Below are positions 46,390 through 56,031 of a DNA stretch of 64,000 nucleotides, piece by piece (position 1 is the first letter of the stretch; every line of letters begins with the position of its first letter). The translations under genes and the position numbers were made by a program. The DNA lies in the NCBI GenBank assembly GCA_039810485.1, contig JBDHXA010000001.1, forward strand, positions 43,861-107,860, read 5' to 3'. The DNA is from JADZAA01 sp039810485. GTDB lineage: Bacteria; Bacteroidota; Ignavibacteria; Kapaibacteriales; UBA961. Under the pieces are notes generated by a model. It was not told the DNA's origin. It made no database searches and was given only the letters and a program-made list of their open reading frames with translations.

Positions 46390-48039
46390 TCATTGGTTCG
46401 ACGAGTCAATTTCTTCTGATACAGTTAGGATTTTTTTGTATTTGGGCGAAATAGCAATATGGGCTGCAGCAATAGCTGTTGAGTCGGACTCCAATGAAAA
46501 AGCAGCGTATTCTTTTTGGGTGGAAAGACGTTTGCTTATTTCTGTTTCAAGCATGCGTCGAATTGACGGTTCATAGCGCGTTATCAATTTAGAACGTTCT
46601 TTTCGCAAGTTTTTTTCTAAAGCATCGAATTTGGCAACAATAGAGCGCGACGAATTTTCGAGTACTGCCGATTGTCGCGCAAGGTCTAATTTGTCAAGCG
46701 TGGCTGTCTGCAAACCTCCGTGGTTATCCAACCATTTGCCAAATTCTTTAACTATTGTGCTGCGCGGCACTTGCGAAAATTCTGTAAAGGCAGCCGAATA
46801 ATCGTTTGCAAAACGGAAAATTGAGTTGTTTTCAGCTAGCTTGCTCAAAAAAGCAGGTATGGCAGATTGTGAGATTGTAGAATCTGGATCTATGCCATGC
46901 AATTCTTTTACTTTGCGGCCATCCTTTGTATAGAACGTGCGTATGCTGTCTGCTTCAGGATTCAATCCGGCGCGGCGCTTCGAGAAATCAACTCTCTGAA
47001 TGCATCGGCCTGAAGGAGTGTAGTATTTGGCTGTTGTAATTTTAACGCTTGAATTATATGCTAATGGAAAAACGTTTTGCACCAATCCTTTGCCGAAGGA
47101 GCGTTCGCCGATTACAATCCCTCGATCAAGATCTTGTATTGCACCTGCCACAACCTCCGAAGCGCTTGCGCTGTTACGGTTTATTAAAATTGCCAATGGC
47201 AAATCAGGCTCGCTTGGAGATATTCTCGAAACATAAACTTTTTGCAAAGAACTGTCGCGACCTTTCGTTGCAACAATGCGGCTGCCTGTCGGCACAAATA
47301 TTTCGCAAACTTCAACGGCAGATTCCAATAAGCCGCCAGGATTATTGCGCAAATCTAAAATAAGTCCGTTCAATTGTCTGCCTACTTTCAAATTGCCGAG
47401 CGCTGACCGTATTTCCTCGGCGGCGCGCCTTGAAAAGCGATCAATTTTAATATAGCCGACTTCGTCGGATATAATGCCGGAATAGCTTATATTCGACAAA
47501 CGAATTACTTGTCTTGTAAGAGTTAGTGTTAGAGTGTCCTTTGTTCCTCGCAACAATTGAAGCACCGCTTTAGAGCCGGCTTCGCCGCGGGTGTATTTCC
47601 GCATTTCATCGGAAGGCGAATAAAGGACGTAAGAACTGTCAATGCGTAAAATATGATCGCCGATTCGAACTCCGTTTTCTTGGGCAGAATATCCGTCGTA
47701 AAGTCCGGTAATTGTTACCATGCTGTCGCGTATTCCAACTGTAATACCAAAGCCAATGTATGAACCTGTTACCAATGCATCTATATCGTCGGACTCGCCG
47801 TCGCCCATAAATACAGTGTAAGGATCAAGATTGGTCAGCATTTTGGGAATGCCGGTTTTTACAAATTCTTCGGGATCAATTTCATCAACGTACTTTTCTG
47901 AAATCTCTCGAAAGAGCGAGCCAAAAATTTCAAGCGATTTATTAATTTTGAAATAGAGCGTATCGTGAGAGCCGGCATAAAATCCAGCGGCAAACAAGCT
48001 TATAATGGCAATCGGCACGATGGCTAGCCAGCGTTTCAT
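46390..48039 (-). CDS. C-terminal processing protease (S41 family, CtpA/Prc-like)
   Basis: A 549-residue periplasmic serine protease anchored or exported by a hydrophobic N-terminus (about 4-22). A PDZ domain (about 85-165) with GIRDSMVTITGLYDGYSAQ precedes the S41 catalytic core: the strand GLILDLRNNPGGLLESAVE, catalytic Ser in NRNSASASEVVAG (about 295) and Lys in ERSFGKGLVQ (about 320). These enzymes trim C-termini of envelope proteins. The last 150 residues form a Lys/Glu/Arg-rich helical tail found in this family in Bacteroidota. dnaX lies 50 bp downstream and a VWA-OmpA gene diverges about 190 bp upstream. Confidence 0.92.
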   Translation of the reverse strand: MKRWLAIVPIAIISLFAAGFYAGSHDTLYFKINKSLEIFGSLFREISEKYVDEIDPEEFVKTGIPKMLTNLDPYTVFMGDGESDDIDALVTGSYIGFGITVGIRDSMVTITGLYDGYSAQENGVRIGDHILRIDSSYVLYSPSDEMRKYTRGEAGSKAVLQLLRGTKDTLTLTLTRQVIRLSNISYSGIISDEVGYIKIDRFSRRAAEEIRSALGNLKVGRQLNGLILDLRNNPGGLLESAVEVCEIFVPTGSRIVATKGRDSSLQKVYVSRISPSEPDLPLAILINRNSASASEVVAGAIQDLDRGIVIGERSFGKGLVQNVFPLAYNSSVKITTAKYYTPSGRCIQRVDFSKRRAGLNPEADSIRTFYTKDGRKVKELHGIDPDSTISQSAIPAFLSKLAENNSIFRFANDYSAAFTEFSQVPRSTIVKEFGKWLDNHGGLQTATLDKLDLARQSAVLENSSRSIVAKFDALEKNLRKERSKLITRYEPSIRRMLETEISKRLSTQKEYAAFSLESDSTAIAAAHIAISPKYKKILTVSEEIDSSNQ

Positions 48040-48232
48040 AATTATTGAAATGGAAAGTTTAATTGAGCGGGATTGAACTGTCGTGATAAATTTCCTTTAT
48101 TTTTGCGATAATATGAAGCGCAAAAGAGCATAAAGCAACACAACATATTCAATAACGTACTACACAGTTATTTTATTACAAAGAATTTAGATAACGTCAT
48201 ATTTTTACTTTTAAGAATTCTAAGGCATTTCC

Positions 48233-49630
48233 ATGGAAAGCACGAAACGACTGATTTTTGACCGCTTTATTCTCCTATTTACAATTCTCACGGTTATGTC
48301 GCTAATCGGTTGTATCACACTCGACAATGAACATGAAGGGGAGCCAGCAGCTGTAGAAGATGCGCCGCCACCACCAGGATATACACCTAATTTTTTACGT
48401 GTTGTGCGCCCGGCAACAGAAGCGGCTGGCAAGCCCAAAATAATAGTGCAAGGCGTTGATGTCAGCAAACCGGATAAAATTAAATTTCTATTGCAAATTG
48501 GCGACACAACATCTGCGTATTTGACAGGCGCAAAAGCAAATTCCTTTTGGTGTCTGACTCGCGAAACATTTAATGATGTTGCTAAGAATGTAAAAGTAAA
48601 TATCCGCGAAACTACAATTAGCGAAAATATTCCTCACGCCATAGCATTGGTTATGGATCATAGCGGCTCCATGGGTGAAGATCGAGCTTTGGCTATACAA
48701 AACGCCGCAGATAGAATTATAGGACTCAAAAAATCTGAAGATGGAATTGCACTTATAAAATATGATGAAAAAATAATTGCAGAAGCAAATCTCTCAACTA
48801 ATCCATCTGAACTGCGGGCAAAACTTCAAAAGAATGGATTGACAGGATTTGGCGGCTTCACAGCAATCAATGATGGTATTGCAGCTGGCATTGAACAAGT
48901 TGCGCCCGCTAACGGATATAAGAGAAAAGCAGTTGTGGTGTTTACAGACGGAATGGACAACAGCTCGAAAAAAAATCGTGATTCTTTGGTGGCAGTCGCC
49001 AAACGCTTAAATATTGCGATTTGCGCTGTAGATTTCGGTTATGGAGTTAAAGATAATTATTTGAAAAAAATAGCAGATGAAACAGGAGGAGCATACAATA
49101 GAATCTATTCTACCGGAGATTTCGACGCTATGTTTGAAGATATGTATCAGCGTTTGCGAAATTACTATACAATCGAGTATTCGCCTACGGAGTATGGCAA
49201 ACATACTTTCACGTTTAAACTTTGTCTGCCAAGCGGCGAGGATTCTGTGAATGTTGAGTTTGACAATACGCCCGACATAGGTTCAATTGCTTTGCTTAAT
49301 GTATACTTTGACTCTGATAAAGCAACTGTCAAGCCGGAGTCAAAGCCCGCGCTAGATAATATTTCCACACTCATGAAAATATTGCCTGCAATGACTATAG
49401 AAGTTCGCGGTCATACTGATTCTACAAATAGAACGAAAGACCAAGATTACAATTTGAAGCTTTCTCAAAGACGCGCCGATGCAGTGAAAGATTATTTAGT
49501 TAAGGCAGGATTTTCTGGTGACCGCATTAAAGCGATAGGATATGGCGATTCTTTGCCCGTTGACAACAACAGCTCGGAAGAAGGGCGCGCTCGCAACCGT
49601 CGCACCGAGTTTATTATCACAAAGAAATGA
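48233..49630 (+). CDS. Lipoprotein with VWA and OmpA peptidoglycan-binding domains
   Basis: A 465-residue envelope protein. A signal with lipobox LIGC places a lipid on C27. After a Pro-rich linker (45-50) comes a von Willebrand A domain (about 130-310) with a complete MIDAS metal site: DHSGS (D142, S144, S146), the Thr in GFTAIND and the Asp in FTDGMD. An OmpA-like domain (about 345-465) has the peptidoglycan-binding motif VRGHTDSTNR and later RRADAVKDYLVKAG...RNRRTEFI. It probably links a VWA adhesion or assembly module to the cell wall. The gene is monocistronic; a TATTTTTG element lies about 110 bp upstream. Confidence 0.9.
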   Translation: MESTKRLIFDRFILLFTILTVMSLIGCITLDNEHEGEPAAVEDAPPPPGYTPNFLRVVRPATEAAGKPKIIVQGVDVSKPDKIKFLLQIGDTTSAYLTGAKANSFWCLTRETFNDVAKNVKVNIRETTISENIPHAIALVMDHSGSMGEDRALAIQNAADRIIGLKKSEDGIALIKYDEKIIAEANLSTNPSELRAKLQKNGLTGFGGFTAINDGIAAGIEQVAPANGYKRKAVVVFTDGMDNSSKKNRDSLVAVAKRLNIAICAVDFGYGVKDNYLKKIADETGGAYNRIYSTGDFDAMFEDMYQRLRNYYTIEYSPTEYGKHTFTFKLCLPSGEDSVNVEFDNTPDIGSIALLNVYFDSDKATVKPESKPALDNISTLMKILPAMTIEVRGHTDSTNRTKDQDYNLKLSQRRADAVKDYLVKAGFSGDRIKAIGYGDSLPVDNNSSEEGRARNRRTEFIITKK

Positions 49631-49860
49631 CAAGCTCTAAAAAATTATACAATTATTGCTTCTGCAATGATAAAAACGAATATTGGTGCTGGACAGCTGA
49701 AGCACTAGCTCTGTCTTAATGCAGAAAATGCAATAGAAAACGCTAGCATAATGTTCTTTTTATCGTTCAATTTACCAAGCAAGGCCATAAAACAACACAT
49801 CCTAAATTTCGTTTCACTTAGTTCACATATTCTTGTAAATTATTAAGTTACACATTTGTT

Positions 49861-50676
49861 ATGGCTGCTCAAACCTGCGCGTTGATGATAACTACTTACA
49901 ATCGCAGCGATGCCTTGCAACGAGTATTGGAAAGCACTCATCAACAATCTGTTCAACCAAATGTAATACTTATTGCCGACGACGGCTCTGATGGAGAAAC
50001 GCGCGCTCTCATCAATTCTTTCAAAGATTTATTTGCGCCAATTCCTCTTATTCATCTGTGGCAGCCAGATAAAGGGTTTCGTGTGGCGCGAATACGCAAC
50101 GAAGCTTTGCGTGCGGCGCAGAAAGTTGATTACATTATTCAAATTGATGGCGATATGGTGCTTCATTCACAATTTATTGGCGATCATCTTGCTGTTGCGC
50201 AAAAAGGATATTTTGTTCGCGGCAATAAATATATGCTCTCAGAAAGTGAAACTCAGGATGTTTTATTGAATGGCAACAATATCATTGCTTCATTTAATAT
50301 TCCTTTTAGCAAAACGCCAAAGGCAGTGCAAATACCCATTTTGCGAAATATAGTTAATGTACTGAATATTGATATTAAAGGTGTTTTTGGGAGTAATTTA
50401 GGATATTGGCTGCACGATGCAATATCAATAAACTGCTACGATAATTCATTCGAGGGATGGGGAAGCGAAGATGATGATTTTGCCGACCGTCTGCGAATGT
50501 TAGGCGTAAAAAGCAAGAGCATTAAGTTTGGCGCTATCGCATATCATTTGCATCATCAAAACACTGATAGACAATCCGTCGAGATAAACCATAAAAAGCG
50601 TTCCCAAAATATCCGACAAAAAGTAATTCGCACAAATAACGGAATCGAGCAATTACAATATAATGATACGCTTTAA
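49861..50676 (+). CDS. Family 2 glycosyltransferase
   Basis: A 271-residue GT-A fold glycosyltransferase. The opening CALMITTYNRSDALQRVL, the acidic nucleotide-sugar motif ADDGSDG and the metal-binding DXD-type motif IDGDMVLH (about 98) are present; the C-terminal GWGSEDDDFADRL motif (about 199-211) is the catalytic-domain signature shared with galactosyltransferase-like GT2/GT27 proteins and LPS core transferases. It should add a sugar to a surface glycan or lipid in the cytoplasm. No partners lie beside it; the start has no clear Shine-Dalgarno. Confidence 0.9.
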   Translation: MAAQTCALMITTYNRSDALQRVLESTHQQSVQPNVILIADDGSDGETRALINSFKDLFAPIPLIHLWQPDKGFRVARIRNEALRAAQKVDYIIQIDGDMVLHSQFIGDHLAVAQKGYFVRGNKYMLSESETQDVLLNGNNIIASFNIPFSKTPKAVQIPILRNIVNVLNIDIKGVFGSNLGYWLHDAISINCYDNSFEGWGSEDDDFADRLRMLGVKSKSIKFGAIAYHLHHQNTDRQSVEINHKKRSQNIRQKVIRTNNGIEQLQYNDTL

Positions 50677-50750
50677 TGTTGAACCCGCCTATAGTTAAAG
50701 CGGAGATTGCAAACTGAATGTCGTAAGAATATTTTCACGTCTATATCGTT

Positions 50751-52787
50751 TCATGAAAGATTGTCAAGAGTTCGCATGCGTTGGATCTCATCCCGAAGCT
50801 CGGCAGCCCGTTCGAAGTCGAGATTGACAGCGGCGCTTTTCATTTCAGCAAATAATTGTTCTATCAGCTCTTTGCGTTGATCTTCTGTCATATATTTAAG
50901 TGTTGGCTCTGCTGCTTTTCGCATTTTTGCCGTTTTCTCAATTTCAAGACGCTTGCCGCGCTGCTCTTGAATATCGGCTACAGAAGTAGAGCGTAGTATT
51001 TCCTCGATTGATTTATAAACAGTAGTTGGATTGATTCCGTTCTTCTCATTATATGCTATTTGCAATGCGCGACGGCGACATGTTTCCGAGATAAGCGTCT
51101 GCATCGAGTGCGTAATTTTATCTGCATACAAAATTACTAACCCGTTGGCATTTCGAGCAGTTCTGCCAGCCACTTGCATAAGTGATTTTTCACTGCGAAG
51201 AAATCCTTCTTTATCTGCGTCAAGAATTGCAACAAGCGACACTTCCGGCATATCTAGCCCTTCGCGCAATAAATTAACTCCCACAAGAACATCATAATTT
51301 CCAAGACGCAAATTTCTTAGTATCTCAACGCGTGCAAGCGCATCTATTTCAGAATGAATATACGCAACGCGGACAGACAGTTTTGTAAGATATTCTGCCA
51401 AATCTTCTGACATACGCTTAGTTAGCGTTGTAACAAGCGTCCGCTCGCCTTTTGCGGCTCGTATTCTAATTTCATTTAACAGATCGTCAATCTGATTTTT
51501 AACAGAGCGAACTTCCACTGTCGGGTCAAGCAATCCGGTGGGACGTATCACTTGTTCCACAACAACGCCGTTGCAATTCTGTAATTCATAATCTCCGGGC
51601 GTGGCGCTAACAAAAATCACTTGATTTAACAGCGATTCCAATTCTTGGAATTTCATTGGACGATTGTCAAGTGCGGACGGAAGGCGGAAGCCATGATCCA
51701 CAAGCGTTTGCTTTCTCATTCTGTCCCCATTATACATAGCTCGCAACTGCGGCAATGTAACATGGCTTTCATCGAGTATCAAAAGATAATCCTTTGGGAA
51801 ATAATCGAAAAGGCAAGCCGGACGCTCTCCTGGTAATCTGCCTGAAATATGCATGGAATAATTCTCAACGCCTGAGCAGTATCCTACTTCTTTCATCATT
51901 TCAAGATCAAATAGAGTGCGCTGCTCTAATCGCTGCGCTTCGAGAAACTTTTCTTCGCTACGCAACGTTTTCAATCGTTCGCGTAATTCATCTCGAATGT
52001 CGTTCATGGCACGAGCCAGTTCCGGCTCGGTGGTTACAAATTGTCGCGCCGGATAAAGAGTTGCAGTTTCGATAGTTTCCAAAACCTTGCCTTCAAAACG
52101 GCTTATCCAGCTTAGACGTTCTATTTCATCGCCGAACATTTCTATTCTAATGCCTTGATTATCTTCGTATGCTGGCATAACATCAATAACATCGCCGCGA
52201 ACGCGAAATGTGCCGCGCTGCCAATCAATATCATTGCGCGAATAGTACATTTCGGTCAGCTTCCTCAACAAATCTTTTCTTGAAATTTTCTTGCCAACGC
52301 GTATAGGCATCATCAGTGCTGCAAATGAATCTCGTGTGCCTATGCCATAGATGCAGCTGACAGACGCAACGACGATAACATCTCGGCGTTCTTCCACAAG
52401 TGCGCTTGTAGCTCGCAGGCGCAGCCGATCTATCTCATCATTGATGGCGAAGTCCTTTTCAATGTATGTATCGGTTGTTGGCACATAAGCTTCCGGCTGA
52501 TAATAATCGTAGTAGCTGATAAAGAACTCTACGGCATTATGAGGAAAAAACTGACGAAACTCGCCGTATAGTTGTGCTGCAAGCGTTTTGTTTGGAGAAA
52601 TAATCAAAGTGGGACGCTGAACATTCGCGATGACATTACTCATGGTAAATGTCTTGCCAGAGCCGGTTACGCCGAGCAAAGTTTGGAATCTGTCGCCACG
52701 ATTTAACGCTTCGGTTAATTCGGCTATCGCTTGCGGCTGATCGCCCGAAGGAGTGTATGATGACTCAAGTTCGAATTTTTTCGGCAT
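50751..52787 (-). CDS. uvrB: Excinuclease ABC subunit B
   Basis: A 678-residue helicase-like protein that verifies damage and recruits UvrC. Walker A GVTGSGKTF (about 39-47), the beta-hairpin region YYDYYQPEAYVP, the DESH box and motifs V-VI (GLDMPEVSL, QVAGRTARN) are intact, and the C-terminal UVR motif that contacts UvrC is present (about 640-670). The gene diverges from queA across 305 bp; a minus-strand -7 element TATTTTTG at 52870-52877 may belong to its promoter, although its -33 box is poor. Confidence 0.97.
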   Translation of the reverse strand: MPKKFELESSYTPSGDQPQAIAELTEALNRGDRFQTLLGVTGSGKTFTMSNVIANVQRPTLIISPNKTLAAQLYGEFRQFFPHNAVEFFISYYDYYQPEAYVPTTDTYIEKDFAINDEIDRLRLRATSALVEERRDVIVVASVSCIYGIGTRDSFAALMMPIRVGKKISRKDLLRKLTEMYYSRNDIDWQRGTFRVRGDVIDVMPAYEDNQGIRIEMFGDEIERLSWISRFEGKVLETIETATLYPARQFVTTEPELARAMNDIRDELRERLKTLRSEEKFLEAQRLEQRTLFDLEMMKEVGYCSGVENYSMHISGRLPGERPACLFDYFPKDYLLILDESHVTLPQLRAMYNGDRMRKQTLVDHGFRLPSALDNRPMKFQELESLLNQVIFVSATPGDYELQNCNGVVVEQVIRPTGLLDPTVEVRSVKNQIDDLLNEIRIRAAKGERTLVTTLTKRMSEDLAEYLTKLSVRVAYIHSEIDALARVEILRNLRLGNYDVLVGVNLLREGLDMPEVSLVAILDADKEGFLRSEKSLMQVAGRTARNANGLVILYADKITHSMQTLISETCRRRALQIAYNEKNGINPTTVYKSIEEILRSTSVADIQEQRGKRLEIEKTAKMRKAAEPTLKYMTEDQRKELIEQLFAEMKSAAVNLDFERAAELRDEIQRMRTLDNLS

Positions 52788-52898
52788 AATAGGAAGGGAT
52801 ATTTATTGCGTTTTAGACATAACATTACGATGAAAGCCGTCTAAAATGGCGTGTTTATAGCAAAGAATACAAAAATATGGGTATAAAATTGAAAAATA

Positions 52899-52931
52899 GT
52901 TGCATACCCCTTGCCAGATATTGTACTTTTG
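52899..52931 (+). promoter_or_regulatory. Possible promoter of queA
   Basis: GTTG (52899-52902) is followed after 21 bases by TACTTTTG (52924-52931), close to the Bacteroidota consensus with one mismatch in the -33 box. It would give a leader of about 150 bases before queA. Confidence 0.5.
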
Positions 52932-52991
52932 CACTTTTTTACATGTCAAAAGTTAAATAAACATATCATAATTCACTCTAAGAGTTACAAT

Positions 52992-53042
52992 ATGGGAAGA
53001 AGCGATTTGGCTTACGATGCGCGAACTGCCAAATTGCTTTGA
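52992..53042 (+). other. 16-codon leader ORF and hairpin in front of queA
   Basis: A short ORF (MGRSDLAYDARTAKLL) ends 50 bp before queA. Within it the segments 53002-53011 and 53028-53037 form a 10-bp stem (one G-T pair) with a 16-base loop; no T run follows, so it is not a plain terminator. No preQ1-riboswitch motif was recognised. Whether the ORF is translated is unknown. Confidence 0.35.
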
Positions 53043-53092
53043 ACAACAATAATTTTAAAGTAAACTTATTCTCAATTATTTAAGGACAAGCA

Positions 53093-54136
53093 ATGAAACT
53101 ATCTGAATTTCGGTATTCTACCCCTAAGACTACGGTAGCGAAATTCCCGGCCGATCCTCGTGATTCCGCTAAATTAATGGTTGTAAACCGCCAAACCGGC
53201 GACCTCGAAGGAAAAATATTTGCCGACATTCTTCAGTATTTTCAAAAAGGGGACTGTCTTGTAATCAATGAAACCAAGGTGTTTCCTGCGCGTGTTTTCG
53301 GGAAAAAAGAAAAGACCAATGCAAAAATTGAAGTAATGCTTTTGAGAGAATTGAAACCGGTTGAGCGAATTTGGGATGTACTTGTGGAACCGGCCCGCAA
53401 GGTGCGGATTGGCAATAAAATATATTTTGATAACAACCGCTTTTATTGCGAAGTAATAGACAATACCACCAATCGCGGACGCACAGTGCGATTTAGCTAC
53501 GACGGCGATTTGCATAAGATTATTGACCGCATAGGTCAAATGCCGTTGCCCGGCTATATCAAGCGAGATTCAACTGAATTAGACAAAGAAATGTATCAAT
53601 GCGTCTTTGCCAATGCGAATAAACTGGCCTCGATTGCACCTCCGACAGCAGGCCTGCACTTTACCGAAGAAATTCTGGAAGAGCTAGAGAAAAAAGGAGT
53701 TCGGATAGCGCGTGTAACTCTTCACATTGGTCAGGGGATTTTTGAAAATATAGAAGTGGAAGATCTTACCAAGCATCGCATGTATTCCGAATATTTCGAG
53801 ATTACAAAAGATTCTGCCGAAACTATTAATAAATCGCTAAAATCGAAGAAAAATGTTTTTGCAGTTGGCGCAAGTGTAGTACGAGCATTAGAGTCAAGTG
53901 TTTTGACTACCGGAGCGGTAAAGCCCAATCGCGGCTGGACAGATAAATTTATCTATCCGCCTTACGAATTCAAAATAGCTAACAGAATTATTACGAATTT
54001 CCATCAGCCGGCTACGCCGTCGCTATTATTGACAGCGGCATTCTCCAGTCGGGACTTGCTGTTCAAGGCATATAAAAAAGCGTCCAAAGAGGATTATCGC
54101 TTTTTTGCATACGGCGATGCAATGCTGATAATGTAG
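53093..54136 (+). CDS. queA: tRNA preQ1(34) S-adenosylmethionine ribosyltransferase-isomerase QueA
   Basis: A 347-residue enzyme that transfers and rearranges the ribose of SAM onto preQ1 at the wobble base, forming epoxyqueuosine. Family motifs are clear: ADPRDSAKLMVVNR near the N-terminus, the GLHFTEE region (about 188-194), GQGIFENIEVEDLTKHRMYSE and the C-terminal NFHQPATPSLLL. Length matches. A Shine-Dalgarno AAGGA lies six bases before the ATG. It opens a run of plus-strand genes (Nudix, tadA, purine nucleoside phosphorylase) but the 63-bp gap after it makes co-transcription uncertain. Confidence 0.96.
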   Translation: MKLSEFRYSTPKTTVAKFPADPRDSAKLMVVNRQTGDLEGKIFADILQYFQKGDCLVINETKVFPARVFGKKEKTNAKIEVMLLRELKPVERIWDVLVEPARKVRIGNKIYFDNNRFYCEVIDNTTNRGRTVRFSYDGDLHKIIDRIGQMPLPGYIKRDSTELDKEMYQCVFANANKLASIAPPTAGLHFTEEILEELEKKGVRIARVTLHIGQGIFENIEVEDLTKHRMYSEYFEITKDSAETINKSLKSKKNVFAVGASVVRALESSVLTTGAVKPNRGWTDKFIYPPYEFKIANRIITNFHQPATPSLLLTAAFSSRDLLFKAYKKASKEDYRFFAYGDAMLIM

Positions 54137-54199
54137 AAATAGGAAAATCGGAAGCGCAGAGCAATATATTCTTTCGAAAAACACAGGCCTAATGCTTAT

Positions 54200-54631
54200 A
54201 TGAGCGAATCAACTGATTTGATAGAAGTTGCTGTGGGGGTTCTAACACATGAAGAGAATGTGTTGCTCTGCCGTCGTGCCGCAAATGCGCGATATGCTTT
54301 GCAATGGGAATTTCCTGGAGGAAAAATAGAGCGCGGAGAAAGTCCAAGCGAAGCATTGTGCCGTGAAATACGAGAAGAATTAGGCGTAGAAGCAGCCATT
54401 GGCGAAATTCTTTGGCAAGAAAAGTCAGAATACCCAGACGGCGGATTCTTTGCTGTTTCCTTCTTCCACGTTCCGTCATGGAAAGGCGAAATCGTGAATT
54501 ATGTTTTCGACAAATTGGAATGGACATCGCCTTTAGAATTAGTGATGCGATACGATATTCTGCAAGGAAACAGAGTATTCTGTGAAAAACTGCCGGAAAT
54601 ATTGAGTAGAATGCAAATTCGGCCAACATGA
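54200..54631 (+). CDS. Nudix hydrolase, MutT-like
   Basis: A 143-residue pyrophosphohydrolase. The Nudix box GKIERGESPSEALCREIREELG (about residues 40-61) has every consensus glutamate and glycine. The short length and the opening EVAVGVLTHEENVLLCRRA resemble MutT and the CTP/dCTP pyrophosphatase group, so it may clean 8-oxo-dGTP or other damaged nucleotides. Its stop overlaps the tadA start in an ATGA arrangement, implying translational coupling. Substrate choice between MutT-like and NudG-like types is uncertain. Confidence 0.88.
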   Translation: MSESTDLIEVAVGVLTHEENVLLCRRAANARYALQWEFPGGKIERGESPSEALCREIREELGVEAAIGEILWQEKSEYPDGGFFAVSFFHVPSWKGEIVNYVFDKLEWTSPLELVMRYDILQGNRVFCEKLPEILSRMQIRPT

Positions 54632-55086
54632 TTTCAGGCGACCATATATGGATGGAATACGCCCTTGAACTTGCCTCTTTTGCCGGCAATGAAGGTGAAA
54701 TTCCAATCGGATCGGTTATTGTCAAGGACAATCAAATTGTAGGACGCGGCTGGAATCGCACAGAGCTGCTTCAACAGCCATGCGCACATGCTGAAATGTT
54801 TGCCATTGCCGATGCTGCTTCAAACATTGGCAGCCGTAGATTGCTGGAATGTACGTTGTATTCAACTTTAGAGCCATGTGCAATGTGCGCCGGAGCCATT
54901 GTGTTGGCACGGATTCCGCGATTGGTTTATGCTGCCAGCGACGTAAAATCGGGAGCATGTCGTTCTCTATTTGAAATTGCCGACGATCCTCGGCTTAATC
55001 ATCGCTGCAATATTCGATGCGGCGTCTTGGAAGAGAAAGCATCTGCAATGCTCAAGGATTTTTTTCATAGATTGCGAACCGTGTAA
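54628..55086 (+). CDS. tadA: tRNA adenosine(34) deaminase TadA
   Basis: A 152-residue zinc deaminase that makes inosine at the wobble position of tRNA-Arg(ACG). The catalytic HAE motif (C-A-H-A-E, about 50-54) and PCAMC zinc cysteines (about 83-87) are complete, with VLARIPRLVYAASD following. It overlaps the Nudix gene by four bases and precedes the purine nucleoside phosphorylase gene by 23 bp, so the three form a likely operon. The family resemblance is to TadA rather than to guanine or cytidine deaminases. Confidence 0.92.
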   Translation: MISGDHIWMEYALELASFAGNEGEIPIGSVIVKDNQIVGRGWNRTELLQQPCAHAEMFAIADAASNIGSRRLLECTLYSTLEPCAMCAGAIVLARIPRLVYAASDVKSGACRSLFEIADDPRLNHRCNIRCGVLEEKASAMLKDFFHRLRTV

Positions 55087-55109
55087 AAATTAGGTTAATT
55101 TTACTATCA

Positions 55110-55943
55110 ATGACAGCGAATATCGAAATACAACGCAAAGCCATTGCCGATGCAGCAGCAGAAATACGCCGACATGCGATGTCAGATCCGAAAGTTGGCG
55201 TAATTCTTGGCACAGGTCTTGGCAAAATGGCTGATCATATTGAAATTACATATAGTTTGAACTATCAGGATATTCCTCATTTCCCTGTCTCTACGGTAGA
55301 ATCTCACAAGGGCAGATTAATTTTCGGCACAATTGGCGGTAAAAAAGTAGTTGCAATGCAAGGCAGATTTCATCTTTATGAAGGATATTCTGCACAGCAG
55401 GTAACTTTTCCTATTCGAGTTATGAAAGCTCTCGGAGTAGAAACACTGCTTGTGTCGAATGCTTGCGGCGCATTAAATCCTGATTTTAAAACTTCGGATA
55501 TTATGTTCATAACTGATCATATAAATATGTTGGGAGTTAATCCTTTGACAGGCCCAAATGATGATAATTTAGGACCGAGATTTCCAGATATGAGCCACAC
55601 TTATTCGCGTCGTCTGCTCGCTTTGTCCGAAACTATTGCAAAGAAAGAGGCAATACCTTATCGCAAGGGTGTGTATATTGCTGTGACTGGGCCTAATCTG
55701 GAAACCGCCGCTGAATATCGTTATTTGCGTATAATAGGAGCAGATGTTGTTGGCATGAGCACAGTACCAGAAGTATTAGTCGCACGGCATGGCGGAATGG
55801 AAGTTTTTGGCATATCTATCATAACTGATGAAGGTTATCACGAAGAATTGCCAGAAGTTTCCTTAAAAGATGTGCTCGCTGCCGCCGCTGCCGCAGAGCC
55901 GCTTATGACACGAATGTTTATCCGTTTAATTGAGGAAATGTAG
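55110..55943 (+). CDS. Purine nucleoside phosphorylase (PNP-I type)
   Basis: A 277-residue trimeric-type phosphorylase that splits inosine or guanosine with phosphate. The phosphate loop GTGLGKMAD (about 31-39), the GRFHLYEGYS motif, NACGALNPDF and the C-terminal GMSTVPEVLVARHGGM are family signatures. Length matches the PunA/Pgp-I family. It should act in purine salvage together with nearby nucleotide enzymes only by pathway, not by contact. It lies 23 bp after tadA. Confidence 0.94.
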   Translation: MTANIEIQRKAIADAAAEIRRHAMSDPKVGVILGTGLGKMADHIEITYSLNYQDIPHFPVSTVESHKGRLIFGTIGGKKVVAMQGRFHLYEGYSAQQVTFPIRVMKALGVETLLVSNACGALNPDFKTSDIMFITDHINMLGVNPLTGPNDDNLGPRFPDMSHTYSRRLLALSETIAKKEAIPYRKGVYIAVTGPNLETAAEYRYLRIIGADVVGMSTVPEVLVARHGGMEVFGISIITDEGYHEELPEVSLKDVLAAAAAAEPLMTRMFIRLIEEM

Positions 55944-56031
55944 CAATTGTTGTATATTGCTTATTGTATTGCTTATTTCATCGTTTTGACTTTAATAATT
56001 TTCATTATATCCATTTATTTGGTGAATTTTC

